Positions 20,020 to 31,900 of a DNA stretch of 64,000 nucleotides are shown here, piece after piece. The stretch is from contig OX457047.1 of NCBI GenBank assembly GCA_949752735.1, positions 38,212,741 through 38,276,740 on the forward strand, in the 5' to 3' direction. Both the position numbers and the translations under genes were made by a program. This DNA comes from Lumbricus terrestris (lineage: Eukaryota; Annelida; Clitellata; Crassiclitellata; Lumbricidae). The notes beneath the pieces were generated by a model that did no database searches, was not told the DNA's origin, and saw nothing but the letters and a program-made list of their open reading frames with translations. Within the stretch, counting starts at the first letter, position 1. Each line of letters starts with the position of its first letter.

Positions 20020-20416
20020 CATGGGCAGAGACTTGGGGGAAAATGGGGACGGTCCTCCTCAATGTAGGGGGCATGCTGTGGGGAACCGTCCATGCATTTG
20101 TCTCCCCTAATCGTTAAGTGAACACACTGTTGACGTTATAACGTTAGACGAAATGACTAAAAAAAGTTCATCATCTGTTTTGTCAGGGAAAAATGGTATG
20201 TTTTCAGGAAATTTCGACAAACGACTAAAAAAGTCATCAACTTTTTACACAGGAAATTGTTTTGTTTTCGGCCGAATGACTAAAAAACGTTGTCAGAAAT
20301 TTTGGTAGGCAAAAAGATAGAAAATTTCGTCACTGACTCAGCCATCCGTAAATCTGGCGTCCTTTCTTCGGCCACTCGTTCGTCCCCTCAAGTTGTAAAC
20401 CACGTCTCCACCCATG
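20020..20416. mobile_element. hAT-like MITE
   Basis: Ends catgggcagagac...gtctccacccatg, TSD ctagtggc/ctagtagc (7 of 8). Contains three gactaaaaaa(g)tcatcaac-type modules. Confidence 0.7.
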
Positions 20417-20928
20417 CTAGTAGCCCCTCGTGTCGTCAAACTAAGAAAAAGACTAGTGGCCTTTAGGTCTAGAAAGGTTGGGAACCACTGGCTTACATTG
20501 GCCTAGTGCTTATCGTAGATTAATTTTTCATATTGGCTATCCTATAAGATCAGAGCTGCGAATTTCAACGATTAACTAATTGAATAGATCTAATCGTAAA
20601 AAATGAAATCGGCAAATTTTTGGCTAGTTCGATAATTTTCGATTAATTTTCGATTAATTTTCGATTAATTTTCCTCTTGATTCGTGATCTCAAACGACCA
20701 CTTCCGGAGTAAAGAGCAATGGTGGACAATGATAAAGCGACACTTTTGGGCAGAAAAGTGAACGATCATTTTGCACTTGATGTAAATGCTGATGAAAAGA
20801 TCCAAGATGGCGACAAAACCTTAAATGTTTTTACTGGGAAAAAACAGTTCGAATGATTTTTTTTAGCCTACAAAGAAAGTATAAACTAACTGTATGTAGG
20901 CCTACAGTGTAAGTCGTTGCCGTCTGGA

Positions 20929-22258
20929 CAGGGCCGTTTTAAGGAATTTTTGGGCCCTAGGCACAAAAGCGCAACCATATGAGTCTCATCAAGTCCCCCT
21001 CTTCTGAGGGAAATCAAGGTTTCTGGAGAGCGGATTACGAGTAATTGCCGGTCGGTCACTGAAACGTAGCGCCGATGGTGGAGGGGCAAGGGAAGGGAAT
21101 GTGACCCCCTCTCAACAGAAATATTTTAATTTTTACATTGCAATGGCAGAATTTTAAGCTGCCATTTGTATCAAAATACTCAAGTATTGCAGTGCTAACC
21201 TGAATAGTCCAAATACTTCAATAAATATTCTTACAACTATAATAATTTCTTTATCAGTTTCCAAAATGTAATGGTGGCATTGTAAGCTGCGATCTTAAAA
21301 AAATTACCATATTATTTCAGTGCTGATAAAAAGAGTGGTTGAAAATTTTCATTATAATAGTATAATATTATTATTACCATAATAATTTCTTTACGTATCA
21401 AGTTCTGCAAATCAGTTCTGCTGCTTCTCGACAACTACCATTATTGTTCATAATGAATAACTGCAGACAGGTTTATAGTCCAAGCCCGACTTTCTTGCGC
21501 TAAAATTATCTTATTCCCGTTGCTCAAGAAGGTCCTACATTGCTGACCAGGACATAGTTAGGCCTATCAGAATTGTTACAAATGTTACACAAACCAAGGA
21601 AGAACTACCAGAATCGGGAAGCCATGTAGTAGACTATAATGATGCTATTTTACTCAGTGTTAGTTGTACAAAGATAGTCTTTGTAAAATATTTATAGCAA
21701 ACTATACTCATTGTAATGTGATAGTAGGCTATCATATATTATATTAGTAGGCTAGATTTTATCATTATAATAACATGACAGCAACAAATATCACGGTAAC
21801 CTATACTATTAGAGCTCAGGTACCGGTATTACATTATAATGTAAACAGCAACTAAAAACTATTATTATTTGATCAAATGTTAGGGTAGTCACTTCTAGGT
21901 GGAGCTCCCTCAGGAAGATGCCTAGATTAAACACTGAACGTAACACGATTTCGGCCTCAATCTTTCAGTCTAAGATTATTTGTTTTGCACTCATGCCTTC
22001 TATGTGCGTGTGTGCAATTTTTTACATTATTTTGTTGATAATTATAGGCTATAGACTAGTATGCTGCTGACACAGCTAACGCAGCAATCTTTGTACTAAG
22101 CAGTGTAAAATAAATGTAAGTTTAACATGTCAAAATTCGTATACAACATGTTGCTAATTTGTTATGCGATATAGTATGTTTGGGTAGCCGCGGGGGCCCC
22201 CCTGTTGCGCGGGGCCCTAGGCATGTGCCTCGCGTGCCTCGGCGTTAAAACGGCTCTG
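20929..22258. mobile_element. 1.33-kb hAT-like element, no transposase
   Basis: Ends cagggccgttttaa...ttaaaacggctctg, perfect TSD cgtctgga (20921-20928, 22259-22266). Interior is AT-rich with cattgcaatggcagaatttt repeats and no coding signal. It lies just downstream of gene B. Confidence 0.88.
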
Positions 22259-22416
22259 CGTCTGGACAGTTTCTCGCTTAACGCAACGCGGACCAAACTA
22301 CTCTAATTTGATTAGAGCGATTAAGTTTCTGAGATAAGGCTAATCTTTTACACTTTAAACTCGTTTTAATCGGTAGGCCAATCAACCATCTGGAATGAGT
22401 TCTCTTCAAAGTTGCG

Positions 22417-22422
22417 TTTATT
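22417..22422 (-). terminator. Possible polyadenylation signal of gene B
   Basis: AATAAA on the minus strand, about 335 bp past the gene B stop. Only the hexamer supports it. Confidence 0.3.
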
Positions 22423-22755
22423 ACACCTGACCAATCAAACTTTGTTTTATGAATCTCTCAAGTCTTTCATCTCTTCGCGACATATCTACTCAAAGCGTTC
22501 ATATAAAATTTGCCAATATCTTGACCAAAACTAAGACTTTCCAAATGAAATTTTTCCGGCTTATAGACAATTCATATTTACACATCATGGCCAGATTTCA
22601 TCAAAATATTTCAGACGGAACAAAAGGTATATCACTTTTAGTGAGGCCACCCATCTTTGGAGTTGGTATGGGAAGATTTCCCTTTGGAACGCGTCAACAG
22701 GGTCATCAAGAACTTTGAACATAGGCCTAGACGTTACGGAATGATCGGCTACAGC

Positions 22756-22974
22756 CTACAGCCTTTCGTTGTTCTTCAACGCGTGCTTGGCACCTCGTCC
22801 ATCAGTCTCGTTGGCCCTGTTCGAACCACTGGTCTTGTCACGGATGGTCGATGAGAGCGTCGAGCTTGCCGACTTGACAGCTGACTTCCAGTGCTGGCGA
22901 ACGTCCTTGATCCGGGCGCAGTGGAAGGCAAATATGAAGAGACCTTGGAGGCTGATGCACACGATGAAGACGAC
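22756..22974 (-). CDS. Gene B TM7 exon, C-terminal tail and stop
   Basis: Acceptor TTGTAG, phase 0, 219 nt including TAG at 22758-22756. TM7 is VVFIVCISLQGLFIFAFHC with the SLQGLFIF aGPCR signature; then a Ser-rich tail of about 50 residues. Confidence 0.75.
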   Translation of the reverse strand, partial: VVFIVCISLQGLFIFAFHCARIKDVRQHWKSAVKSASSTLSSTIRDKTSGSNRANETDGRGAKHALKNNERL

Positions 22975-25900
22975 CTACAATGGTTTTATGAATTTATTCG
23001 GGAATTCATGCAACGCCCATTTAAAAGGAAACTATTCATAAAAGCATATACATGTATGCTACAGTATATACTATATAGTTTGGGCCTTTATGCAGCCTGA
23101 AGAGATTGGATTTCCACATTGCAATAGCAGCATTTTCAAGTGTCGTCTTAACAAAATAGCTGTACCTTTTCAGTTTCCCTTCAGAAACTTTTTGATTTTA
23201 CACATTGCAATGCAGCATTTTAAGGTGTCATGTTAACAAAATAGCTGTACTTTGTCAGTGACCAATTAGAAACATTTTGAATTTCAACGTTGCAATAGCA
23301 GTATTTTAAGGGCTCATCTTTACAAAATAGCTGTAATTTTTCAGTGACCCATTAGAAACTTTCTGAATTTCCACATTGCAATGGCTGCTTTTAAGGTGTC
23401 ATCTTAACATGATAATATCATATATTATAGAAGTAAATAATGTCATTATAATCATATAATAATAAATAATATCACGGTATATTATAACACTTCATGTAAA
23501 ACAATGATGAAAACAGTAACTAAAAATCAATATCATTTCGTCGAATTTTTCTGGGGGGGGAATGTCAATCCTGGGGTGGAACTTCCCCCCAGAGACGTCT
23601 AGATTAAACACTGGTGAGTTGCACGGCGAGTCAGTACGTCGCTGGGCGGCTCCTAGCTATCGATGGATGATCCGACCATCTGAGTACCTCGCGTTTATCT
23701 AGCAAGTTACCGAGGGAACCTTTTGCAGCACCAGTAGTAGCAGTAGGTTGGTAGATTCTGGCTGATGATCTTGCGCCCTACAGTGTCCTTGCCTTCCTAG
23801 TGATAGTGCCAGATCAGTTAGCTTACTCATTCCTCCACGGTTGAATTTGCTACGGGGTTAGCATAAACGCTGAAGACGATTTCGGGTTCGGGGCAAATGC
23901 CCCTCCCATTTTGGACGTTGCTATTTTTCGGGTATAGCTTAAGTAGAACCCGGTAAAACACTAAGCAGGCTACTTGAAGTTCACTCGTTAGCATACCCCC
24001 ATTAATCCCAGCTCCATCTTGCCTGAACCGAGTTAGTAGATAGGCCTACTATCTCACAAACCACCATCGATTATGGAAAGGGATGGTAGAAATTCGTGAA
24101 ACACAAAATTCTATGTTCACGGTAGTATTTTATAACAAATTTTATAACCTGCACAGTGCACACACACACTACTGAGATTTCCCCTACGCCTGTGGGGGTT
24201 GGTAATATAGCATATAGGTAAACCTACATTTAGTATTCCTTCAAGATATTTGAGGACTGTGTTGCTGCTTTCCGTGTCGATGACTCCAAAGGCGCTGAAG
24301 ATCCAAGGAACTCCGAGCAGAACAAGCATCGTGAAGGCGCCGATCAACCGCGACATATGACTCTTTGCTGAATCTAATGCAATAAACAAATTTAATCAAG
24401 ATACAATGTCATGCATAATCATACGAGAGATTTCGAATGATCCATATTCCAATACAAGAAAGAAACAGCGCATACTTCTAGACAACTTACAAGTACGAAG
24501 ATTGAAGAAGAAGGTTAGCATGCAGCTTACCGTTCAAGTTTGGAGATGGAGGATCACGTCTGAGTAGAACCTTGAAGAGAACCATCGAGAACACGATCAG
24601 ATTGTGGGCGATGATGAGGGACATTGGAAGGATCCAGCCATAGATAAGGGTATTCTGTTGCAGTGAACACCTGTCAGGAAAACGGTCAGATTAATTTGTT
24701 TTAAATGCTCTACATAAAACATCTAATGCATGGGCATTTGTTATTGCAATTATTTTTAATGCGAGGACCATCGACTGATCTATGCCCTGTATTGAATATG
24801 ATGAAGACGGCGCCATAGATTAATTTATGTTACTTAAACTCAGCCTTGTGTTTGTTAGTTAGGCTATAGTTAAATCTTTAACTCGTATTTATAATGTAAC
24901 TGTTACTGTATAAATGTATGTAGGTTATTAACGTCTATTCCCTTTTCCATTCCCACCTCCACCACCTTGTAATTTCATCCCTGTATATAATAGGCCGCTA
25001 CTAAGCGGGACTCATCCCCTCAGGAGAGCCTAATGCTCCCCAATCTGTTTCCATTGTTTCTTTTTGAATGACTTACTATGTTAAATACCACTTGTGTTAT
25101 ACTGTTCTGTTTATTATGTTTATTTTGGGATCAATAAATAATTTTGAATTTTGAATAGAAGCCACAAGATTGCAGTTGGTATCGTATCATCGTATCATAT
25201 CTATGGATTTATATGGCGCCTCTTGAAAAGTAACGATGAGTACTGTTGTGAGAGCTTACACCAGCAGTGCTCTGTAGAAATAATATAATTATTACGTGAA
25301 TAGATTACAGTGACTGATGATGACTCCATATGAATATTGCTTACCTGCATCTGCCACGTCAATCCTTAAAGCGTGAGAAAGTAAGTGCCTGCTTGGACGC
25401 CCCTTTACCCTTCCAAAGGAAGTGCCTGGACGCCCCTTACCTTTTTAAAAGAAGTGCCTGGACGCCCCTTACCTTTCCAAAAGAAGTGCCTGGACGCCCC
25501 TTACCTTTCCAAAAGAAGTGCCTGGACGCCCCTTACCTTTCCAGGTTGTGCTGGCCAATAAGTAGCAGGACGGTGTTCACATTTGAAAATAAGTGCATGG
25601 ACGCCGTCCATGACCGTCCAGCCACACTTTAAGCCCTGTGCAGCAACGTTGTACTGATTACTTAATGTGTGTAAAAGTTGGCTACACGTTCTTGCATATG
25701 ACCGAGTTGGAAAAATTATGCTCTAGCCTTAGGCCTATTATTGGCCATAATTTATCTTATCTATTATAAGGGCTTAGGCCCACTAACAAAAAGTATTGTA
25801 TCGTATCTGTATGCAAAAGCTCATAGAGTAGTCCTACCTCTCGATTTATAACTAAACAGAGATCCATGAAGCAGTAAACCTAATCTTGAAACATATGGCA

Positions 25901-28900
25901 TAATCATAAATAATTTTACAGACAATAATAAAAACTAGGCATCTATATAATATCATCCAAAAACCAATTACGAATTTAAAACCAAACATTTACAAAATGC
26001 TAGTTAACTCTCTCTCTCCCTTTTGTCATTCCTTCATTCACTGTAGGTCGAACGATGAGCTTTGTAATCTGGCATGATTTACGCAGCAAAAGATGGAATA
26101 TCAATATCATAGCATGCAATTACGGAATGCTACATACAGAAAGAGACAGACAGAAATTAGCCTACAGACGTAGAGGTCAAGCAAACACAATCGCGTTCAA
26201 ACTTCAAAATGTATGCGCATAATATCCTCTAGGCCAGTTTAGGGCCTCTAGGTCTCAACTGCAAATGTGTGTACCTTTCACCTGAATATGCATTTGAAAT
26301 AGGTGCCGTCGAATGACTTGAGGTCGACTGCCAAAGCGATGGCCACAAACACGACAGGAGCACCTGAAATATGTTAAATAATAAATGGCTTGTTTAGTGT
26401 AAAAATATCAACCATGCTTAAATAATGAACGTTTATACCAATTCAATACAATTTGCGCAGTTTGCATTGGTATTCTTTTGCAAATGGCAGAGATCTAATG
26501 TTGAGGCTTTGCTTAGGCTACACTATTCAAGGTTCGGATAGTTGAACTAGATTATAATTTAAGGGCCAACGTTTCATAAGGTCTATAAGTTGTTCGATTG
26601 TGTCAGTCATAACACAAGTTCCCTTGGCCATGGTCTGTAGAGAAACACGAACTTACTCAAGCAGGCGCTTTCGTGATCTCACAAGGGGCCACCGAAGTCG
26701 TATCGTGGGCAAATAACACGATGCAGTAAAAAATATTTGATGGCATTTACCCCAAGCAAAGATTCCGGCAATCAGTACGAAATGAGACGTTTCAGCGTTG
26801 AAGACCTTGATCAGCATTTTGTACATATTATGTGCTTCAACGGCGTTCCATAGAAGAGACACTAGCACGAGGTAGTATCGGAATACGTTGAGAACACGAC
26901 ATCCCATCTTACTACCCGCTTGGTATTCCGCTATGTAGAGTACAAGGAGAAGAACGATCAGTGAAATGCACAGGTTCAGCAGAATTCGCGTCGGAGTTCC
27001 TCTACGAGTTTTGCTGCGTTGAATTAACATTAGAAATTCTGTTAATATTATTCTACAGCCTTATATTATTATGATTAAGTAAATAATTATATTACTGCTA
27101 GCATTCATTCACTCATTCTGAGAATTTGTATCGCATCCCGAAAGGCTACAGCCTAAAGGGAACCTTGTCTGGACTGGAGCGCTCACAGTCCAACCATGGC
27201 CTTTCTGACGCTGGCCTTGCAACCTAAATGGGGTCCCTGTGAAACTACGTCTAATGCCTATAGCCTTTGTGACTACGTTTAAGGCTACTCTACTCTTAAG
27301 ACTTCTCTTTAGCCGTGGTTGGGTCTGGAGCGCATCAGTGTACCTACTCTTAAGCAGGCGCCACATAGGCCTAAATGTTTGAAATAAATTAATGAAAGAA
27401 AAAGACTTACGTGATTAACAGTACCTAGACCGTGGCTAAAAAAGTAAGCCAAACTCTTGGCAGGGGCGGATCCAAGGGGGCCAAAATGGCCATGGCCCCA
27501 TTTAAAAATCCCATGGGACGTGGCCCCCCATTCGGTTTCAACAAACCATGAAATAAATGGAGCGGGTGAGAAAAACAGGATACGAGGCCTCCCCATTAGA
27601 GAAATCGCATGGGACGTGGCCCCCCATTTGAATTGCCACACACTCGGACTACGATAACCAATGACTAAAAAAGGTCATCAACGTTTTTGGCGACGAACAA
27701 CACGAAAGTTTTCCCCTGTCCCACCAACCAACAAGAACAAAAATTTCCCCCCCCTTCGAAACGTTCTGGATCCGCCACTGACTGTTGCAAGTTTTAAATC
27801 TGGACTGTTCGATGGTCATAATGTGGGAGAAATGAAGTCTTGTGTCTCTTTTGTTAGCATTTCGATGGTTTCCCTGGCTCTGGGGCTATAGATTTCTGAC
27901 AACAGGTGGAAGATGTCGTGACAGCAGAACGTTGCGATGCTATACTCCGTTAATTTTTTATTTCAGGATCACAGAAGACCAAAATTGGGAACTATCAAGC
28001 GTCGAAACCGCAACGAACACCATAACAGACTTGCTGAAAACTGAAATTTCGGCAGATGAAGTTGAAATATTCATATCTTTCTAACCGTTCAAATTTACCA
28101 CTTGTTTTTTTGGAATCCTATTCTTGGTGCAATTCTCTAAATATTGGGAAAATTTTAGTATGATTAATCTTCAGGCATTAGAGATATAAGAAAAACAGTT
28201 TGGCTCACTTTATTTATTGAACCACGGTGTATATAACTGCCATCAATCGATGTATCATAAAATTTAATAATTAGATTCAGAATGGCTCCTCAGATAAGAA
28301 GAAGATGATTGGCAGGATTCCCTTAAAAGGTTGCTTGGTCTACACGGATATTCATGAAGTGTTGTTTTCGACTTTATTTTCTTCACCATGGGCGCCCGCA
28401 CATAGGGGCAAGGGGGGATTTGCCCCCTGGAAAATTGGCACCTATATGTTTTAACCACTACTTTTGGGTTTTCAACAAATTTCTTTGCATTAATGCACCA
28501 ATGATACGAATGATACAGACAGTGAAAGTCAGACATGTACGCAGGCTTGTCGATTATGGCCTACTTGAGTGGAATCCTGCGGTAGTGCAAATAATCACAA
28601 CTGCCCAAAAAATTAAATACTAATGCAACATTTTTAAAATTTCTCAAAGTACACTGAGATTACATCAGAGAGATCTGCTTATTCACCAGCACTGTAATTA
28701 TATAAACCACGTCTGCTATAAGCCAGGCTACATTTTGTCCATTTTGCAAGCTGCCAGTACAGAATCTAGGGAGATCAAACTGTGAATAAACTTGGATAAG
28801 TGGCTCTGGTTATGATGCCTCGGGATTTACACCCAAAAACTGACAAAGAGATCTGTTCAAATTCAAAAGAATTGATACCCACACTCATCTGATCCTCGGA

Positions 28901-31900
28901 TCCTCCACTTTCTTAAACGACACCCGCATTAAGTTACTCTGGCCCTCTGGCTACCAGACTCGAACTTTGGAATAGGCTTCTGATTCGATGCAGCGCATGT
29001 GAAAAGGCTGGTGCCCTGCGATTGACCTTCGAGTGGCGCTTTAGAAGCAGCTGGAGAAGTACTTGCCCCTTGAAAACTGACAGCTCAGTGGAGAGAGCGT
29101 TGGCCGATAAACTGAGAGTCATTATCGCGACCCGGGTTCAAGCCTCGCTCAGGGCCAAAAATGTCTTTGAATTTTCTGTTAGCTGCCAGTGGCGCTTTGC
29201 TGTTGCGTTGTTTGACTCGGGATCTGCTGAAAATAAGATCGCCCCTCCCACTCCTGACTTGGCCGAACCAGGAGCGTTCCAACACTTAGGCCATTAGTGT
29301 TAAGTATATCGAGCCTGTTGTAGCCGACCTGCGTGTCGTGCGAAGCTTGCCGTATTTCGTATAACTTGTACCTGTAATCGTTCTGCGGTCTGTCAGATTG
29401 AATATGAATAAAGGAATATTATTATTATATTTTTCGTTCATTTATTCATTCGTTCATTCTATGGGCGTATAATTATTTCGCACCTTTGGGGAACTACTTT
29501 TTACCATCTACCTTTTTATTTTTTAACAAATTTCTAGGGAAACTATTCGTATTAAAAATTATACACAAAATGAAACTGAGAATTTTGAATAAGAAACCTC
29601 TTTGAAAAGTACCCGTATTCTTAATTTCCAGCTTTGCATTTTTCAAGCTCTTGCTACTAAAAAATTTAACCGTGACTAGGCAAACATTTTTTGGCCCCCA
29701 TGCAAAAATTTCGGCGGGCGCCCATGTTCTTCACCTCGGCATATGAAAGCGGATCTTCACATCGGCAGTTTAGTCAGTGTACCATAATAGCTGAGTTACC
29801 TACGGTGCAAGTGGAGTCTCAACCTCGACGCAAATTTCTTCTCTTGCTGGGATTTGAAACCCGACATCTCGATTGAGAGACGAGCACGCTAACCAATGGC
29901 CTCACTCATATATACTCCTGTTGTGACGAACAGGTTTTTTCCACACATGAAAAATTCTTGTGTGCGTTTTCCGAGCGACGAAAGCTACTGCATGATATTA
30001 TCATGACTGTGCATCATGCAGTTAGCTTTCGTCAGGGCTGTTTTTAAGGAATTTTTAGAACTGCACAACTCCTTCTTTTCCTTCCCATCCTCCATGGTAA
30101 ATTGCTTCCAATTGGTGGACAATGACCATTTTTTTACCTAGTTTAAACTGTACAGAAGTGCTTCTGCAACTGCACAAATTCATTTAGAACTGCACATTTT
30201 GTGTACAACTGCACGTTAAAAAAAGCCCTGGCTTTCGTTGCTCTTGAAAACGCACACACGAATTTTTCATGCTTTGGAAAAATCTTTAAAAGCATCGTAC
30301 ATAAATAGTCTATAATAATAGTATAATAGGGAGTCCGGATAGTCGGATACTCGCCTGAAAATCGAATAGGACAGGATGGTGATCACGAGGCAGACGAGAG
30401 AGATTGCTCGAAGTACCTTCCCGGCGATGTTCAATTCCTCGATGTATGGAAATCCCTACATTTGCACAAAGACAAAGAGGAGCTGGAAATGGTTTGAAAA
30501 CACGAACAGTCGCGACATCAATGTGAGAGATGGAAATGAATATAATGGAGCTAAAATACCTACGCCAATAATAGACTACCGTACCTATATAAACTTGCAG
30601 TTAGCACAGGTCCTTCAACTAACACTGCCATTGCTAGCATTTCCACTACTGCTGCAACAACTACTACTAACACCACCACCACTAGCACCCCACCCCACCA
30701 CTCAAGGCCGTAGCTAGGTGGGTGTTTTGGGTGTTTGAACACCCCCCCAAATGGAAAATGTAAAAAAATAATTCAATGTACATGTATTTACAAGCACATG
30801 ATGTAGAAAAATGTAAACAAATTGAATTAATTGGTGACAGTCTCTGACGGTTTCTCGGCCGGATGACTATAAAAAAAGGTCATCAGCTTTTTAGATATAG
30901 GGAAATTTGTGACATTTTCTGAAGATTTTGACCGGATGACTAAAAAAGTCATCAATTTTTCGGCCGGGACAAAAACACCCCCCGAAATTAAATCCTGGCT
31001 ACGGCCTTGCCACCACCACCACCACTACCACTAACACACCCACCACAAACAACACCACCACCACCAACAACAACAATACAACTGGACAACTACTACCACT
31101 GTCATCTATCACTACTTCTACTATTGCCATTATTACATTTGAATACATTCTAATGCAAGCAACTATTGTTGATACTAGTGGGTCCATCTGTTACCCTGTT
31201 ACTTGGGACTGGCTATATTCGTTGTAGATTCGGGCATGCATGTAATTTCGGCGGTGAAATATAAAAATTATCTGCGGTAAGGCTGCTTTATAATCATGTG
31301 GGTCGCAGTGGTGCAGTGGGTATGTTCGTTGCGGTGCAGCCGGAGGGTTCCAGGTTCAAATCCACCTCAAGTCACCGCGAAATGACCTGGGCAAGTCCTT
31401 CAGTCGCAATTGCTCAGCACTTCGGCGTGAAACTCTGATACAGTGTCCGCGCTGTAGTCGGGAGCGCCTCTCAGTAGTCAGCTTGAAGGGCGCTACAACA
31501 AGTGCACATACAAATAAATATAAAAGATTGAGCCAAAAGCCCATCGCATATCAGTAGATAGATAAAGCTGATATCACAAGTAGATGCCAAAAAAGTCGAC
31601 CATTATAATATACTTGCTGAACGTCAGGAAATTTCGGTTTTTCGCCCCTCCCCTCCCCTTCCCGCCACGCCTCACCGTCGATCGCGCTCCGCCGTCCTTA
31701 CTCGTCCACTTTCCATCCTGGCCCCAATCCGGCCCCAACCTGGGCTGCACTGCGTTGCCCGTGAAATTTAGGTTTTTTCGCTTCAACCCAGCTCCCACCT
31801 GCCCGTGCGAGTCGGTCTATCGACCCTGCCACATTCACCCCCCCCGTCCCATGCACTCCGCCGTTCTCACCCGCCCTCTTCCATAGCGGCCCTAATCCGG

